Below are positions 1 to 13,100 of a stretch of DNA of 64,000 nucleotides, one piece after another (positions within the stretch are counted from its first letter, which is position 1; every line of letters begins with the position of its first letter). The notes below the pieces were generated by a model that made no database searches, had not been told where the DNA came from, and saw only the letters and a program-made list of their open reading frames with translations. This stretch comes from Heliocidaris tuberculata (lineage: Eukaryota > Echinodermata > Echinoidea > Camarodonta > Echinometridae): NCBI GenBank assembly GCA_025618425.1, contig CM046832.1, forward strand, positions 26,502,974-26,566,973. The letters run 5' to 3'. Both the position numbers and the translations under genes were made by a program.

Positions 1-2201
1 GTCAAATAGACGAATGGATAATTTATTAATTTGTTGCACTTATGCAGTTTCAATGATAATAAAAAATACTTTTCTGGTTGATCATTGTTTGTTATACAGA
101 CTTCAATAAAAAAAGTTAGCTCGGTCCTATAATTAATTAAAGTGAAACAGGAAAAGTTTAGATAAAGTACAAGTTTCAGTTACAATTCTTAATCACAGCC
201 TTGCCAAAATGTGTCTTGCATGGTCAGATTCACTTCTTTATCGGTCTTGGAGGTGACCGATATCAAGGTTTATAAAGAATAAAGTGATCAGTTTTGTTTA
301 TTGACACCATTAACTTTTATTTACTTTTTATAATCATATTCCAAAATAAAAGGGTAATTATAGGCTATTGTCAGATGCAGGGACCATTTTTCTCCTGGAG
401 TATAAATGTAGGAGTCTCTCGCTTTTTTAAAATGATATATCAGAATGAAAGGAGATGAATGTATGAATAACAGTATTTTCTTTCTTTTTTTTAATCCCAG
501 GGTTTATGTACAGGGTTAATAGTTTTCAGGTTTTGAAGAGTTAGCCAGTTAACTATGGAAATAACCTGACATCCCTTTGAATCTGTACAGATGGAAATAA
601 GAAGAAATCTATATTCTCTGATTCTCTTCTCTCTCTCTCTCTTTTTCTTTCTTTTTTCTTTCTCTTTTCCCTCTCTTTTCCCCAAATTACACTGGTTTGG
701 GGGAATATTAAATGCCATGGTTGTAGCAATCTTGGGATATTGGGTAGCTGTATATGTGATGTCTGTTGTCATATCAGCAGAGACAAAAAGTATCTTGCAG
801 ATGACACGAATAATTGACACTTCTTCCAAGGGAACAGCTGTTTACTTCAAATAGACTTCTTTTCTGTCAAAACATACGACATGGAATATTGTAAAGAGCG
901 TAAGAAATAAAGGATATTATAAAAAATAGTTATAAGTGTAGATTCAACATAAAGAAACTAGTTCATGGTTTGTTTATGCTTACTATGAGTAGGTTTATGG
1001 TTTGAAATCGTGATTAATTGAAGGCAATTACGCTCTCCTTTCAGGTATGAGTTATACCTGTCTTTTGTGGGGTGTTTTGTTGTACTTATAAGCCTGCCAA
1101 TCTAATTTAGGACAAAAAATACCCCAAGACATGATGTGCGTTGTGTAGTTTTGGGATTGTCTATTGTTGATCATGTAGAAAATGAATAATTTTGTTTGTC
1201 AATAGGCCATCCAAATCATTTGATTTTCTCTACAGAATTGAAGTTATGCAATGCTTGTTTCATATCAATGACTCACTTGGCAAGACCAATGAGGATAAGC
1301 CAGTGCCAATATAATTACAGTTAAATCTACTTTTATTTTGCAGACTTGTAAACATGTTTGTGATTTGCTAGCATTAAGTTATTTGTTGATGGGCTTAAAT
1401 TCCTTCATGCTGCAACTGGTTTTTTTTTTTTGGGGGGGGGGGGTGGGGGGGGGGCAAACCAGCAAGGGTAGCAAGTATGGCAGAACAGACTTGAATTTTA
1501 TAAGCCATGGTGTAATTGCAATATTATCATTCAGTTTCTTAGTATTTTCTTTTATGTTCGTTTGGAGATGCATGAGTTTATTTCCAACTGTCAGGGACCA
1601 CCTTTTTTCATGCTTATTGTCAACTTTATCAGTAATAACATATATTTTTATTTAACTTGTCATATTTAGACATTAATTTTCTTTTTTAAAGGGCTAATCT
1701 GCCTTTTATAACACCATCACAAAGACTTTTATTTGTATTTTACTGAATTGTGTGATTCTGACAATAGCCTATTACATAGCCCAAACATAATTATCGACAG
1801 GCAAAGTGATAAGTTATTCAAATTGCCATACAGTTGACTTCTTGAAAGTTTTTGTGATAATGGTATCGTTGTATGAATTCAGTAATTCCTATTTGTTATT
1901 TAAAGAAATAATATATACGGTAAGAAAATTAATTAACAGGCAAAAAGAAGAATAAATTTTGCTAAAGTCACAAATCTGACAAATATATTTGTTTCAATGA
2001 AAATTAATTGTGTACAATTATTCTGTAAGATTATTTCTGTAATAATGATTTTACTCCTTCGTCATTTCATATAATGAAATGGACATCATTAATGTACTAT
2101 ATTTTAGATTTAATTTGTCCTAAGGTGTACATTAGTAACCATGCTGCTGGATCTTCTTTTTTTTTTAATCTGAAGTCAAACTTTAATGAAATGCAAGACA
2201 A
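1..2201. repeat. Direct duplicate copy A of the XPOT 3'-flanking DNA
   Basis: This segment is almost identical to 39323-41523 in the same orientation, with an offset of 39322 at both ends. The few differences include a CT-tract change near 640, one G in the run near 830, one T near 1226, a T/G homopolymer near 1430, and small changes near 1918-1930. It ends exactly at the N gap. I see no coding exon in it; its open frames are short and cross CT-rich or T/G-rich tracts. The other copy lies just 3' of XPOT, so this one is probably a misplaced haplotype contig rather than a true upstream region. The repeat may continue before base 1. Confidence 0.95.
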
Positions 2202-2701
2202 NNNNNNNNNNNNNNNNNNNNNNNNNNNNNNNNNNNNNNNNNNNNNNNNNNNNNNNNNNNNNNNNNNNNNNNNNNNNNNNNNNNNNNNNNNNNNNNNNNN
2301 NNNNNNNNNNNNNNNNNNNNNNNNNNNNNNNNNNNNNNNNNNNNNNNNNNNNNNNNNNNNNNNNNNNNNNNNNNNNNNNNNNNNNNNNNNNNNNNNNNNN
2401 NNNNNNNNNNNNNNNNNNNNNNNNNNNNNNNNNNNNNNNNNNNNNNNNNNNNNNNNNNNNNNNNNNNNNNNNNNNNNNNNNNNNNNNNNNNNNNNNNNNN
2501 NNNNNNNNNNNNNNNNNNNNNNNNNNNNNNNNNNNNNNNNNNNNNNNNNNNNNNNNNNNNNNNNNNNNNNNNNNNNNNNNNNNNNNNNNNNNNNNNNNNN
2601 NNNNNNNNNNNNNNNNNNNNNNNNNNNNNNNNNNNNNNNNNNNNNNNNNNNNNNNNNNNNNNNNNNNNNNNNNNNNNNNNNNNNNNNNNNNNNNNNNNNN
2701 N
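2202..2701. other. Assembly gap of exactly 500 N
   Basis: There are 500 consecutive N between the duplicate copy and the XPOT contig. The round length suggests a scaffold gap of assigned size. Reading frames that cross it have no meaning. Confidence 0.99.
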
Positions 2702-2740
2702 GGGTTTTCATACGGGTGGGATTACGCGTATGAAAAACCC
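2702..2740. repeat. Short hairpin at the contig edge
   Basis: The first bases after the gap form an inverted repeat. GGGTTTTCATACG pairs with CGTATGAAAAACCC, with a one-base bulge and a loop of about 12 bases. A hairpin at a contig edge may be why assembly stopped here, or may be a chimeric read end. Confidence 0.6.
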
Positions 2741-3234
2741 ACACTATTGAACAAAGGTTGTGTCTTTTTTCCCATAGGTTTCACACGTTCGGAATTACGG
2801 TACCTTTTTCAAGGGACCAAAACGCCCGCGTCGTGGGGAAGGGGTTCACTCGGAAGGGAATATCGTATTAAATCTACGTTGTTCTTTTTAAAAATTCCAT
2901 CAACTTCTTTTTTTGTAGGACTTTGACTGTTTGAGCATTCAATTATGTATAGTTTGACAGATATTCGTTCATATTTATTTGCTATCGTTGATTTCTGAAA
3001 GTGTTCGGACACTGGATCAACCACCATACAATTCATTTCTTACAACAAAATAAAAAGATCAAAGAGACGCTCACTGGGTAAATTTTACAAGAGAAAAAAA
3101 AATTAAGAAGATAATGAAGTGAAAATGGAAACTAGTGGAAAGTATCTTTGTGAAGAAATAAAAATTGGAAAGTTTCAAGCAAAAATTTTCATCATTTATT
3201 GTGATTAGTTTGCTTCCTTTAAAAAATATTTTAA

Positions 3235-5142
3235 CCCTGAAAAGGCCTGTTTATTTTAGTGCTCTCTCAGTTGGAACCTTGGAGTGATGAAAAATTCTGA
3301 AAATTGGCACATGGAGGAAGCATCCATGTCTAAGTTTCTGATTATCGCTTATTGATTATTAAAGGCATTGATTAACTTTGCCCAAGATTGAAAAAAAAAA
3401 ATCATTGTTCCAGCTAATGCTGTAATCATAATTGCAAACCTTTAGCTCAGACAGGAATCGCCTGAGTTTTATAAGCTGATCGGTCCTTTATATATATCAA
3501 GATATTTACGATTGAACATTGATGTCGGGATAGAGTACCACCGAACCCTAAAGAACTCTTATGGTTGGCATACCTCGCTCTATCACAGAATACCGTACGG
3601 GCTGGAAACCCGCTCCGAAATCGCCAAGCGCTGGTGCTTGGGTTTTTGTGACTGCATCGCAGCGAAGAAGCCGAGCGACTTGCGCTAGCGATTGATCGCG
3701 ATTTTCTCTTTTTTAGGATAGTAAACGGGTTCCATTTTCTCTCATACTTTCACATATCCTTAATTATATATGTAGTTAGAGGACTGCACACAATTCACTG
3801 GCATTTGAGCTGATTTTACAATTTTTCACAAAGTTAATCAATCACTTAAACATCTTTGTGTATTGACAATTCTACATTGTGTACAATACATACGGTGAAA
3901 TGTCCAATTTGGCCTCTCGCAGCATGGCAATTTTTGATGCTACGTGGTACTCATCAGTCGAAATTTTATAAATTTGGTATCAAAGGATGCATAAGCAGTG
4001 GGGACTAGCCCTATAATTAGCAAGCGATTGTCCATTGAGTTGACCCCCTTTGACCTCACCAATTCTTGCATTTTCCCACGATTTACGTAAAGTTGTTTGC
4101 AAATGCAAGCTGAAAAATAATGTATTAAACGCCACTTTTTGTAAACATAAAGTTCGAAAAATTATTAAATATAGATGTATCTTTCACAACAATACTGCAA
4201 AATCAAAGCTCGACCAACGGAAAATATGAAATTTAGCGATATTTCTTCGGTTACAAACAGAAAACTTTACCTGTTAAACTTTTCCTAAAATTCCTCATTT
4301 CGGCTAGATTCGCAAGAAAATCACTGTCATGAATCATTTTATTGTACATTTTTCTACAATCGTATGGTATTTACTTGAGGTGAATTTTCCGCATAGAGTT
4401 GTGTCAGAAAAAAAGGATCTCGGTGTCAGATCGCCGAGGCTGACATAACAGAAAAATATTACAACCACGTCCCATGCGTTGAAATCTGTGTAGGGCTGAG
4501 CTCTGTGCGCGAGTGCCCCGCGTGCTCCATGGGCCATGCGCATGCGCAATCTATGAATGAGCTGACTACGGCTGACTCATGAATATCGTATGTGCAGATC
4601 ATGAATTTGGCATCACTGCGCACAATTTGCTGCTCTAAATTGGTGCAAGATATCGTGTGAAAAAGACGTAGTATCTCTGCAAAGAAAGAAGTCGCATCAG
4701 CGAAACTTTGTCTAAATAAGGAATATACACCCCCGAATAAGGAAATGAAGTTTCATGAATATTTATGCAGGGGGTAGACTTGTGTCAGAAAAAAATAGAC
4801 ACATAGTTTTTTGACGTTTTCATTTCAAAATGTTGCTATAACTCGACAAAACAGTCATCATATTTCAGGAGGATTTTTGCAGACAATCGTTTATAACTAC
4901 AAATTAGTTCATGTGGGAAGTTTCAGCTCATAAATCGCCAAAATAGAGGCGCAAATTAAAATTCCTTATTTTGCCATTGTGATGACCGCATGCACGCACT
5001 GAGCTAGAAGTCCGTTAGTAATTCAAAACAAACCAGGGGTTAATGAGATGCAAATTGTACCGTAGCGCTAGGCCTGTAAGACTCTAGATGATAAACTCAT
5101 GAAAGCTTGCAGCAAAAAAAAAGCCCTCCAGCTCTTTCAGTG
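3235..5142. mobile_element. Candidate piggyBac-like non-autonomous element, 1.9 kb
   Basis: TTAA occurs at 3231-3234 and again at 5143-5146. The enclosed segment begins CCCTGAAAAGG and ends CTCTTTCAGTG, which is an imperfect 10-11 base terminal inverted repeat. TTAA target sites with termini of the form C(C/A)C are characteristic of piggyBac elements. I see no transposase frame inside; the longest minus frame, at 4334-4549, resembles nothing. A separate MITE at 3363-3845 is nested in it. The termini are short, so chance pairing of two TTAA sites remains possible. Confidence 0.45.
3363..3845. mobile_element. TTAA-flanked MITE, family 1, copy 1
   Basis: This is about 480 bp, flanked on both sides by TTAA, and nearly identical over its whole length to 18533-19011. 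The ends here are slightly decayed (AGGCATTG and CAATCAC). A GC-richer core at about 3590-3690 contrasts with AT-rich arms. It has no coding capacity. The flanks are also compatible with a TA target site, so either a piggyBac-type or a Tc1/mariner-type transposase could have moved it. Confidence 0.85.
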
Positions 5143-5146
5143 TTAA

Positions 5147-6006
5147 AGGAACTGTAGAAAACAAACAATACAATTACAACAAAAAAAATGTCTTGTTGGG
5201 TGATGATTTGATTATCTTTGAGGATAGTTTTGATTTGACTTTTTTGTGTTGTATAAGAAAGTGGCCAAAGAATTTACCATGTTGCCCAGTATCTTTGGTT
5301 TGAGAAACTAAATCCAAATGCACAAAATAGCATATTGCTTGGTCTGCAGAAGAGATGAAAGTCTTGCTACTAATCACATGATACACTTTCAACCAATCAT
5401 TTATATCTGTGAGGCAACCTATGTAATATCAATGAATAACTAAAGTGAAACCAAAAGTAGTGAAACTGGTCATAAGAAGTGCTTTTTACACCACAGTTTA
5501 AGATACAATAGGAAGTAAACACAATGAATCTTGAAGAATTGGAATTTTCCTTTTATAATCACAACAAAGAGGAATAGCACATTTATAATGGATAAAGTCC
5601 AGTCATTGAAAATAAACAATTGAATAGAAAGTTTACTGCTGTGAGTGAAATGAATGAAAGCCATATATATTATGTGAGGAAGTATATGTTATGAAAACAA
5701 AATTGAAAGATTATGAAAGTAACTGAAAGTACATGTGAATATTAGATCCAAGTTTCAATGATGAAAGTTGCAAGTCATCTATAACATCATGAACTGATTG
5801 GCATAGACCCTGAATCACGTGTGCTGGTTCAGGCACATGTTGGTTTTTTTTACTCTTTCACAGTGATATTAAAAATTTGATTCATTTTATTGAGTTCCTA
5901 TGACATCCTTCATACATCCTTGTTTTAATCACCAATTAAAAATTTTGTACTTATAATGAAATTGATTATAGTTCTTAACACCCCCCCCCCCCCCCATAGA
6001 CACATA
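5147..6006. other. Non-coding stretch, no gene seen
   Basis: AT-rich sequence upstream of the first visible XPOT exon, ending in a C homopolymer at about 5981-5995. The short minus-strand frames at 5174-5392 and 5470-5664 show no recognisable domain or splice context. Confidence 0.6.
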
Positions 6007-6008
6007 TA

Positions 6009-6994
6009 CAGCCCTGGAAAAAATTATTAGACCAGCTCCATTTTGGGTATATGAGTAGTGTTAAGTCCATTGTCTATGGAAGTAGAAAAACGATTATCAA
6101 CAGCTAATTCATGATTGATGGACTACTACGAACTAGACCAATTACCCCTATGACTTTTACCCTAGGACAGTGACCACTGGTGACTGACTACTGCCAGGAC
6201 AAATTGTGCCGGACAAATTTCCCCAGACAATTACCACTCCCCATTTTTCCCATGAGAAAAAGTTTTTTGACTGCCTAATAGACTATAAATGTCTGAGAGG
6301 ATGAATTTGAAGTGTTACTTTTCTTGGTCTGAGCACCATGACCTGTTCATTATTCTACTGAGACCATTGTGTGTGACAAAAAAATTGAAGGTATTAGAAA
6401 ATTAATTTCATGAAACAAGAAAACATTCTTGCAGCATGAACGAGATGCTTTGAGGAGAAAAAAAAATGTGACATTTTGTTGACAGCATGCCACAAGGCAT
6501 GGCTGCTATCATCAAATGTAGCAATTTTCCACCAAGAACTGAACAAACTGCCTCCAGAGGAGTGACATGACTGAGTGACATGACTTTACGAAACAATCAG
6601 GCATCCTTCCTGGACAACTACCCCCAGAACCACTTCTGTCAGGACATTTTTCCCCATACCCCTACCCCTGGAGTATATCCCTGAGGACAGTTAGCATCTA
6701 GGATATTTATATTCTGTTAGTTGTTCTAAACTATCTATCTGTTGGGGTGCCTTTAGAAGTAATTGTCCTTTAGCGAAAATTGTACGGGTTAATTGTCCTA
6801 GGGGTAATTACCCTGGCGTTAATTGTCCCAGGGATTAGTTATTGCACCAGCTAATTGTTTTGGGTAGTATTCACCCACCTTTTATGAGTTAGCTAATAGA
6901 AATTATTCTGAAAATTCATTTTACTGACATAGCCAACACTTGCCATATATAGGCCTTTATAAGGATCTGGTCTAATAATTTTTTTCCAGGGCTG
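6009..6994. mobile_element. Tc1/mariner-type element without transposase, 986 bp
   Basis: TA dinucleotides at 6007-6008 and 6995-6996 flank a segment starting CAGCCCTGGAAAAAATTATT and ending with its near-perfect reverse complement, a terminal repeat of about 30 bp. A CAG...CTG terminus at a TA site is the signature of Tc1/mariner (IS630) elements. The interior lacks a transposase frame. It carries scattered related blocks (AATTGTCC, TTACCCC, GGACAATT-like) on both strands, as if an unrelated foldback or tandem sequence had been captured. Confidence 0.85.
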
Positions 6995-6996
6995 TA

Positions 6997-7488
6997 TAGA
7001 GTAGCAATTCATTTCTGCTGAACATGTACATATTATATTTCTTGACATGTATTTAAGGTCATATTTATGAAGTAACTAGGTGATTGAACACCCCCCCCCC
7101 CCCCCTTTAAAAAATAAATTCAGTTTTTGTTTCGAGAATGAAAGCTAATCAGTATTTCCATTGTTTCATATTCCAATGTATCTATCCTTATCAGCCATAC
7201 ATGCTGAAAATTATGGTAAAAAATTTCTTTCACAGGCAAATATAATGTATATAAACTTTCCAACCAGTCAGCGAAACACATTTTATTGTAGCTGAAATTA
7301 CTTTGTTTAAGAAGTAAGAATTTTTTGAACAGCTTCATTGCTTCATTGAATTCTTATATGAGCAGTCACTATTGGAGCACATGTTTTAATAATTGTGAAT
7401 GTGCCTTATTAATGCCTGGCTTTTGAAAAGTTCCACAAAAATTACTCCATCTGCATAATTATTTCCTCCTTTCATATTTTGATCCCAG
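6997..7488. other. End of the intron before the first visible XPOT exon
   Basis: AT-rich, with a C run at about 7090-7106. It ends in a pyrimidine-rich stretch and the CCCAG acceptor at 7484-7488. No other feature is seen. Confidence 0.7.
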
Positions 7489-7633
7489 GCAATGGAGTAG
7501 TAAGAAGTTCACAGATGTAGAGCTGGCTGTGAGATTACTGTACATGTTAGGTGAGGCCATTCCTGCCAAAGAAGGAAATCATTTTGTTGGAGACTCCTCA
7601 AAGACAGATCCTCTCAAGGACATGATGAGAATG
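7489..7633 (+). CDS. XPOT: XPOT exon a (first visible)
   Basis: The acceptor CCCAG ends at 7488. The first base completes a codon begun in an upstream exon, so the gene continues 5'. It encodes 48 residues from QWSSKKFTDVELAVRLLYML to KDMMRM. The helix LAVRLLYMLGEAIP is strongly conserved with vertebrate exportin-T. The donor is ATG|GTAGGT. A decayed partial copy follows at 7698-7797. Confidence 0.93.
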
Positions 7634-10070
7634 GTAGGTCTAAATCTCACTTCTTTTCTCATAACCATCACTAGGTAGCAGGTAAATGAAAATTTAGTAT
7701 ACTGTACATGTTAGGAGAGGCCATTCCTGTCGAATAAAGAAACCATTCTGTCAGAGACTCCTCAAAGACAGAACCTCTCAAGGACATGATGAGAATGGTA
7801 GGTAGGTCCTCCATCTCCCACTTCTTATTGTCTGCTGAGAGCCAGAAGAAGATTAGCAGTATGTAAAAGGTTCCTATAAGTTAACGAAGGTAGCCAAAAA
7901 ACCTGTATGAAATCAGATTATTGAATATGGTAATATTGAACATGACAAAGAAGATGATATTGGTAGGTAATTCTCACCACAAGTTCTGTGGGGTTGTTTA
8001 TTGAATAAAGCAGTAAAGATTGAAATGGGAGACTTTTCCATCATTACCCCTGTAGCTAGATCCATATTTTAACATGGTAGAGGTGACTTCTGCAGCTGCT
8101 TTTAGTATTTACTAAATGATTTTTACCAAGATGTGATGGATGGAACTTCTTTCCTGAGAGGTATTGAAATAACCATTATTTTCTTTCTTTCTTTCTCTCA
8201 GCTGGTATCTTCTGGAGTAGTAGGGCATTCACATTGGGCTGTCACATTACAAGTAAGTGTAGTAGTGGAATGAACGAGTCTGGGCCCTGTTTCATAAAAC
8301 TTGTCATCAAGTTGCAATAACTGTTATAAGCTACTGAAATCCTTGCATCTGATTGGCTGAGAGCAAATTTGTCGGTAAAAACTACTGACAAGACAATTCA
8401 TGAAATGCCCCCCTGATCTTTCTTGTTTACCATGTTTGCTTGAAGACATTAAAAAAAAAAAAGGAGCAAGGGATATATATAGGGATTGCATACATTATAT
8501 TTCTGATACGTAGAACCCTTTCATTGTTACAAATGAATAATATTTTTTCATAATTAAATAAAAAAAAGGAGCAAGGGATATATAGGGATTGCATACATTA
8601 TATTTCTGTCGTTAAGAATTGGGTGTTCATTTTGGGGGGACTTTGTTTTTTGTTTGTTTTATCCCCCAGCATATAGTGTACAAAACAGGCCTATTTTATC
8701 TAGAATATGATGCACCTGATACGTAGAACCCTTTCATTGTTACAAATGAATAATATTTTTCTATAATTAAATAGTATATAGTGCTATTTCAGTAGTAATA
8801 TATAAAATATCCAAATATCTTTCCATTGGCAGGTAGGACTCTGGTTTATCATTAAGATGTAGGTTCTCAAATGTATTCTTATATATTTGAGAAATGGTAT
8901 GTTAGCAGTCCAGCCCCTGGGGCCCGTTGCACAAAACTTGCATTTAATCACAACTCCTAAAAATCAAACGCAAGTCCTTAATGCGCACTTCTGATTGGCT
9001 GAAAATAAAGTTGTGTTTGATTTTCCTGAGTTGCGTTTAAGCGCAAGTTTGGTGCAACAGCCCCAGAGCAAAAGCTCAGAAACACTTCTAGAAAGAAAGA
9101 GGACTATGAAGCAGTATCCTATATGGTAAAGAATTTAATTTTCTAAAATCTAAATTGATAGAAATATATGCAGAGCTATGGTCTGAAACATCCACATTTA
9201 TTTTTTTTAATGCTCTAGGTATATGAGACGGTTGTACGCTACGAAAGATTCTTCAATCACGAACCCCAGCACATCCCCGAAATCCTAGTCCCTTTCCTAG
9301 ATGACCGAGGTCTAAGGCATCGTCATCCTACTGTCAGGAGCAGATCAGCATACCTCTTCACCAGATTCATCAAGTCTTTGAAGAATCATCTTAGTAATTT
9401 CACAGAAGAGATCCTGAAGAGGATACAAGACCTACTCATCATTGTCTTACCAGTAAGTTGGAATAAATTATATTGGGTGATTGAAAGAGGTAGAATGTAT
9501 TGAAGGGGATCAGTCACCAATATTTATTTTGGTCCGTGTATTGTGGGTTCCATACTGTTATCCTATTTTCCAAATATCAGCTTCGAAAATTTCTTTGGTG
9601 AAGAGATATTGCAATTTTTTGCACCATAAATAAAGATAAAAGTGATCTGTTAGTAGATTTTTTTATGCTGATGCATAAAGTTTGTTCTGTATGGAAGTTT
9701 CTTGTGGGCCCTAATATATTGTAAATTTTTTTCTAAATGCTCTTTAACAATTGGGTTTTTATTGGGGGGGGGGATGAATTTATGTCTTGTAACTATATAT
9801 AACTTCAATTGTTTTTTGGTGATTATGCCCCTTAAGGATTTGGTATGATAATTGTATTGAGTAAATCATTTTTATTCATTGTTCTAGCCCAAGGGTAACT
9901 ATATTAATGTTTAGACTTTATTTATTCCCTGTGAGCTTTTCTTATTCATTAAATATGCGCAGTAGTTGGAACATAAACAATCACTATATTGTAGGCAGCT
10001 TATAAACATTATCCTGAACATATGGCAACAGCGTTTGTCTAAAATATTAGATCAGCGATTTATTATCATT

Positions 10071-10109
<39 letters not shown>

Positions 10110-13100
10110 TCATCATCATCATTATCATCATCATCATCATCATCTTGATTATGATTGTTATCATTTTCAATCAAATTTTTCTTCATTATTTGGGCATTGT
10201 AGATTATATCAACAATTTCTTCTTCGTGATCAACACCATCACTCATCATCACTGTAAATTTCCTATTCCTTCTACTCCCCCCCCTCCCCTCCTCCTCATG
10301 TTCCTCTTCATTCATTCCTTTCTCCTATCAGCTCTACTATGTACAGGTTCCTCATCCCCATGATAACACCCCTACCATGGCACATGGCTTATCTGTTTTT
10401 AAAGTAGAATTTCATTAATTTTGAATATTGATTTAATTTTTATTATTGCATAGGTGAAGCTTAGATTGAACAAGGTTATCAAAATTCAACGCTTGGAAAC
10501 ATTTGAAGTAATGATTATTATCAATTATAAAATGATATAACACAGCCCCGCTATAGCACCTATAGAGCTCTTTGAACGCTGCTGAGATATGTGACGTCAT
10601 ACCGGGGAGCAATCCTTCCTAAGCAGACGATGCCCCATAACATCTTATACATTTTCAGTGCCTGTTTTGTCATCTCATCTTCACTTATTTCTCTTACTTC
10701 ACTAGCGTCAGTATAAATGCTTATTTGTTGCCTCACTCTAAATTTCCTGCATGGTATTATTTTAATGAAAAATGCAGCGTTAAAAAATTAAAGGAATCAA
10801 TCGATTGTAAACAAAAAAAGATGCCATTGTATTTTCAGCTGCATGCACCGCGGCATGTCGGCGTTCTAAGAGGGAACGAATACCATCCAAGCTATAATTC
10901 AGCGGGCTTTACAATTCGAAAGTGTGATTCTTTGATTGATCATTGACCCTTATCATGACTTTTTACAAACAAAAGATTTTAGTTACTAGAAACAGTTTCA
11001 CTTCCCTTTTAGAATGATGTGAAATACGGTCATGGTGAAACAAACCAAACTCTGTATAATTTAAAAATAATTGCATTGCAGTTACGTTCACTTGATATAG
11101 GACGTCGTCTGCTTAGGCAGGATTGGCACCTGATGTGACGTCATGAAAACATTGGTATATTTCTGGCGAATCGCTCGGATATCCCAGATGCTGAGAAGTG
11201 TTTTTATTTGTGTTATTTTTTAATCATCAAACACGCAGTTAACGTAAAACTTACACGATTACCATCTGCAAGCTTTCTAGTTTCTAGAGATACATTATTG
11301 AGCATATTTTTTGATTTGCTTTGAATATCTACTTTAAGATCTGGTACAGTATATGATAGTGCCACCTTTGTAAACCACTTGTATATTTCTTGCTACTACA
11401 GGAGAACGGTCATCCTCCATTATTGACCACAGACGATCAGCTGTTCCTCTATGAAGTAGCAGGCGTTATCATCACATGCAGTGCCTTTGGTTCAGATGTG
11501 AGTAAAGTGATACAATGAAACCTGTATATAAAGACCACTCAAGGGAGACAAGAAAGTGGTCTCTTATAGGCAGGTGGTCCATATGTACAAGTTCCTTTAG
11601 TACATGTTCCAGTGGAAAATTCTTTTCAAGGGAAACAAAAAAAATCGTCTTTTTATACAGGTGGTCACTGAAGCAGATTGGACTGTACTTTGAAACAGAA
11701 ATTGCAAACCTACAATATTCTTTTGTAGTTTAGGAATAAGATTTCTTACCACAATAAAGATAACCAAATGAAGTGGATTGATGATAAGGTTTATAATTAG
11801 AAGGTAGAGAAGGACAGTTGTGTACAAACTGGCTTGCCTTGAATATACAGCTAACATTTTGCAGCTGCTCGTATCACAACTTGTTGGAACATTATGATAC
11901 AACTTGTGTCAACCCATTAAATCCATGTTTGATAATCTATACTACTGTTAAATATGCATAGTCTATCGCTATGTGGCCATCTCGCACTGATGATACTTTG
12001 GGTTATTGTAGATCAAATATGAGAGCATATATCATACTAGATCCACTGTAAGGGCGAATTTGCTTTGTCGCCACCTATTGTTCAAATTTCCCTTAATGTT
12101 GTTTTCTATCGATGTAAACGTAGAGGGTGCCAAATTACTTATATTACTACAAAGTTTTGTTCGGTAGGGAGAACTCATTTTCGTATAATATAACATGGAA
12201 AATCTATATATGTATAACTCTTGGGGATCTAACGTCCTGAGGTTGGGCGATGTCTGTTTTTCTTGATTATATCAATAGTTTGGGGATTTACTAAAAATAC
12301 CTTATCGCACACAAAAGGTAGTTATTTTACGATTCTTTTTGCCATAAATGCAAATTAAATCAAATTAATTCTAAACATATACTAACATTTTGAATCCATT
12401 AATTCTCTGTAACATCATTTTGCGCTGATATACATTTATACAATAAAAAAAAATAAAATTCACCCCTTCGTTGAATCTAGGTATATATATATATATATAT
12501 ATATACACCCAAAACTGGTGTGATTGGGAGACACTCTTTGTCTTTTTTTTCTTTGTACTCATGTCTCCCGTACGCACGTCATGCTATTATGACGGAATAA
12601 ACCGCATTGTCGTGTGTCTCCAAAAAGCGGTATCCAGTGAAATATTTATATATATTAATTTTGCAAAAGAACATAAAATTTATTTTACATTTTTTTTTTG
12701 GTATAATGTAACAGAAGAAGCAGATACTTATGAGGAACGTATTAGCACCTATCATAGACAAGTTCAACACCCTCTATCCTAAGTTATGTTCAGAGACGGA
12801 TGAGCAACGTCAAGTCCTCTACGCTGAAATCATTGCACACTCCATAGCTTGCACAAGGTAAATATAATACAAATTTCTTTGTTGATCCCTTGATGACAAT
12901 GCCATAGAGGTCTTGGGTTTAGGCCTGTGGAAACGTATATTGTACAAAAATTAAACTGTATTTAGTGGGTTAATAGAGTATATTTCATGTTCCTGTAATC
13001 TCTAGAGTAAAAGATCCAATATTGCTATCAATGCTGTCGAGATGCCCCTCCTGAGACAGTTTATAAAAAGTGAAATATCTGTTTGTGTAATCCCCTATTT

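Noticed and set aside
491..854. Overlapping frames on both strands near 0.5-0.85 kb (and their copies at 39.8-40.15 kb)
   Set aside because: They pass through a CT microsatellite, and the frame is broken differently in the two near-identical copies by single-base indels, so they are not under coding constraint.
2074..2926. Open frames of 215-246 codons around the gap
   Set aside because: They consist almost wholly of unknown residues from the N run.
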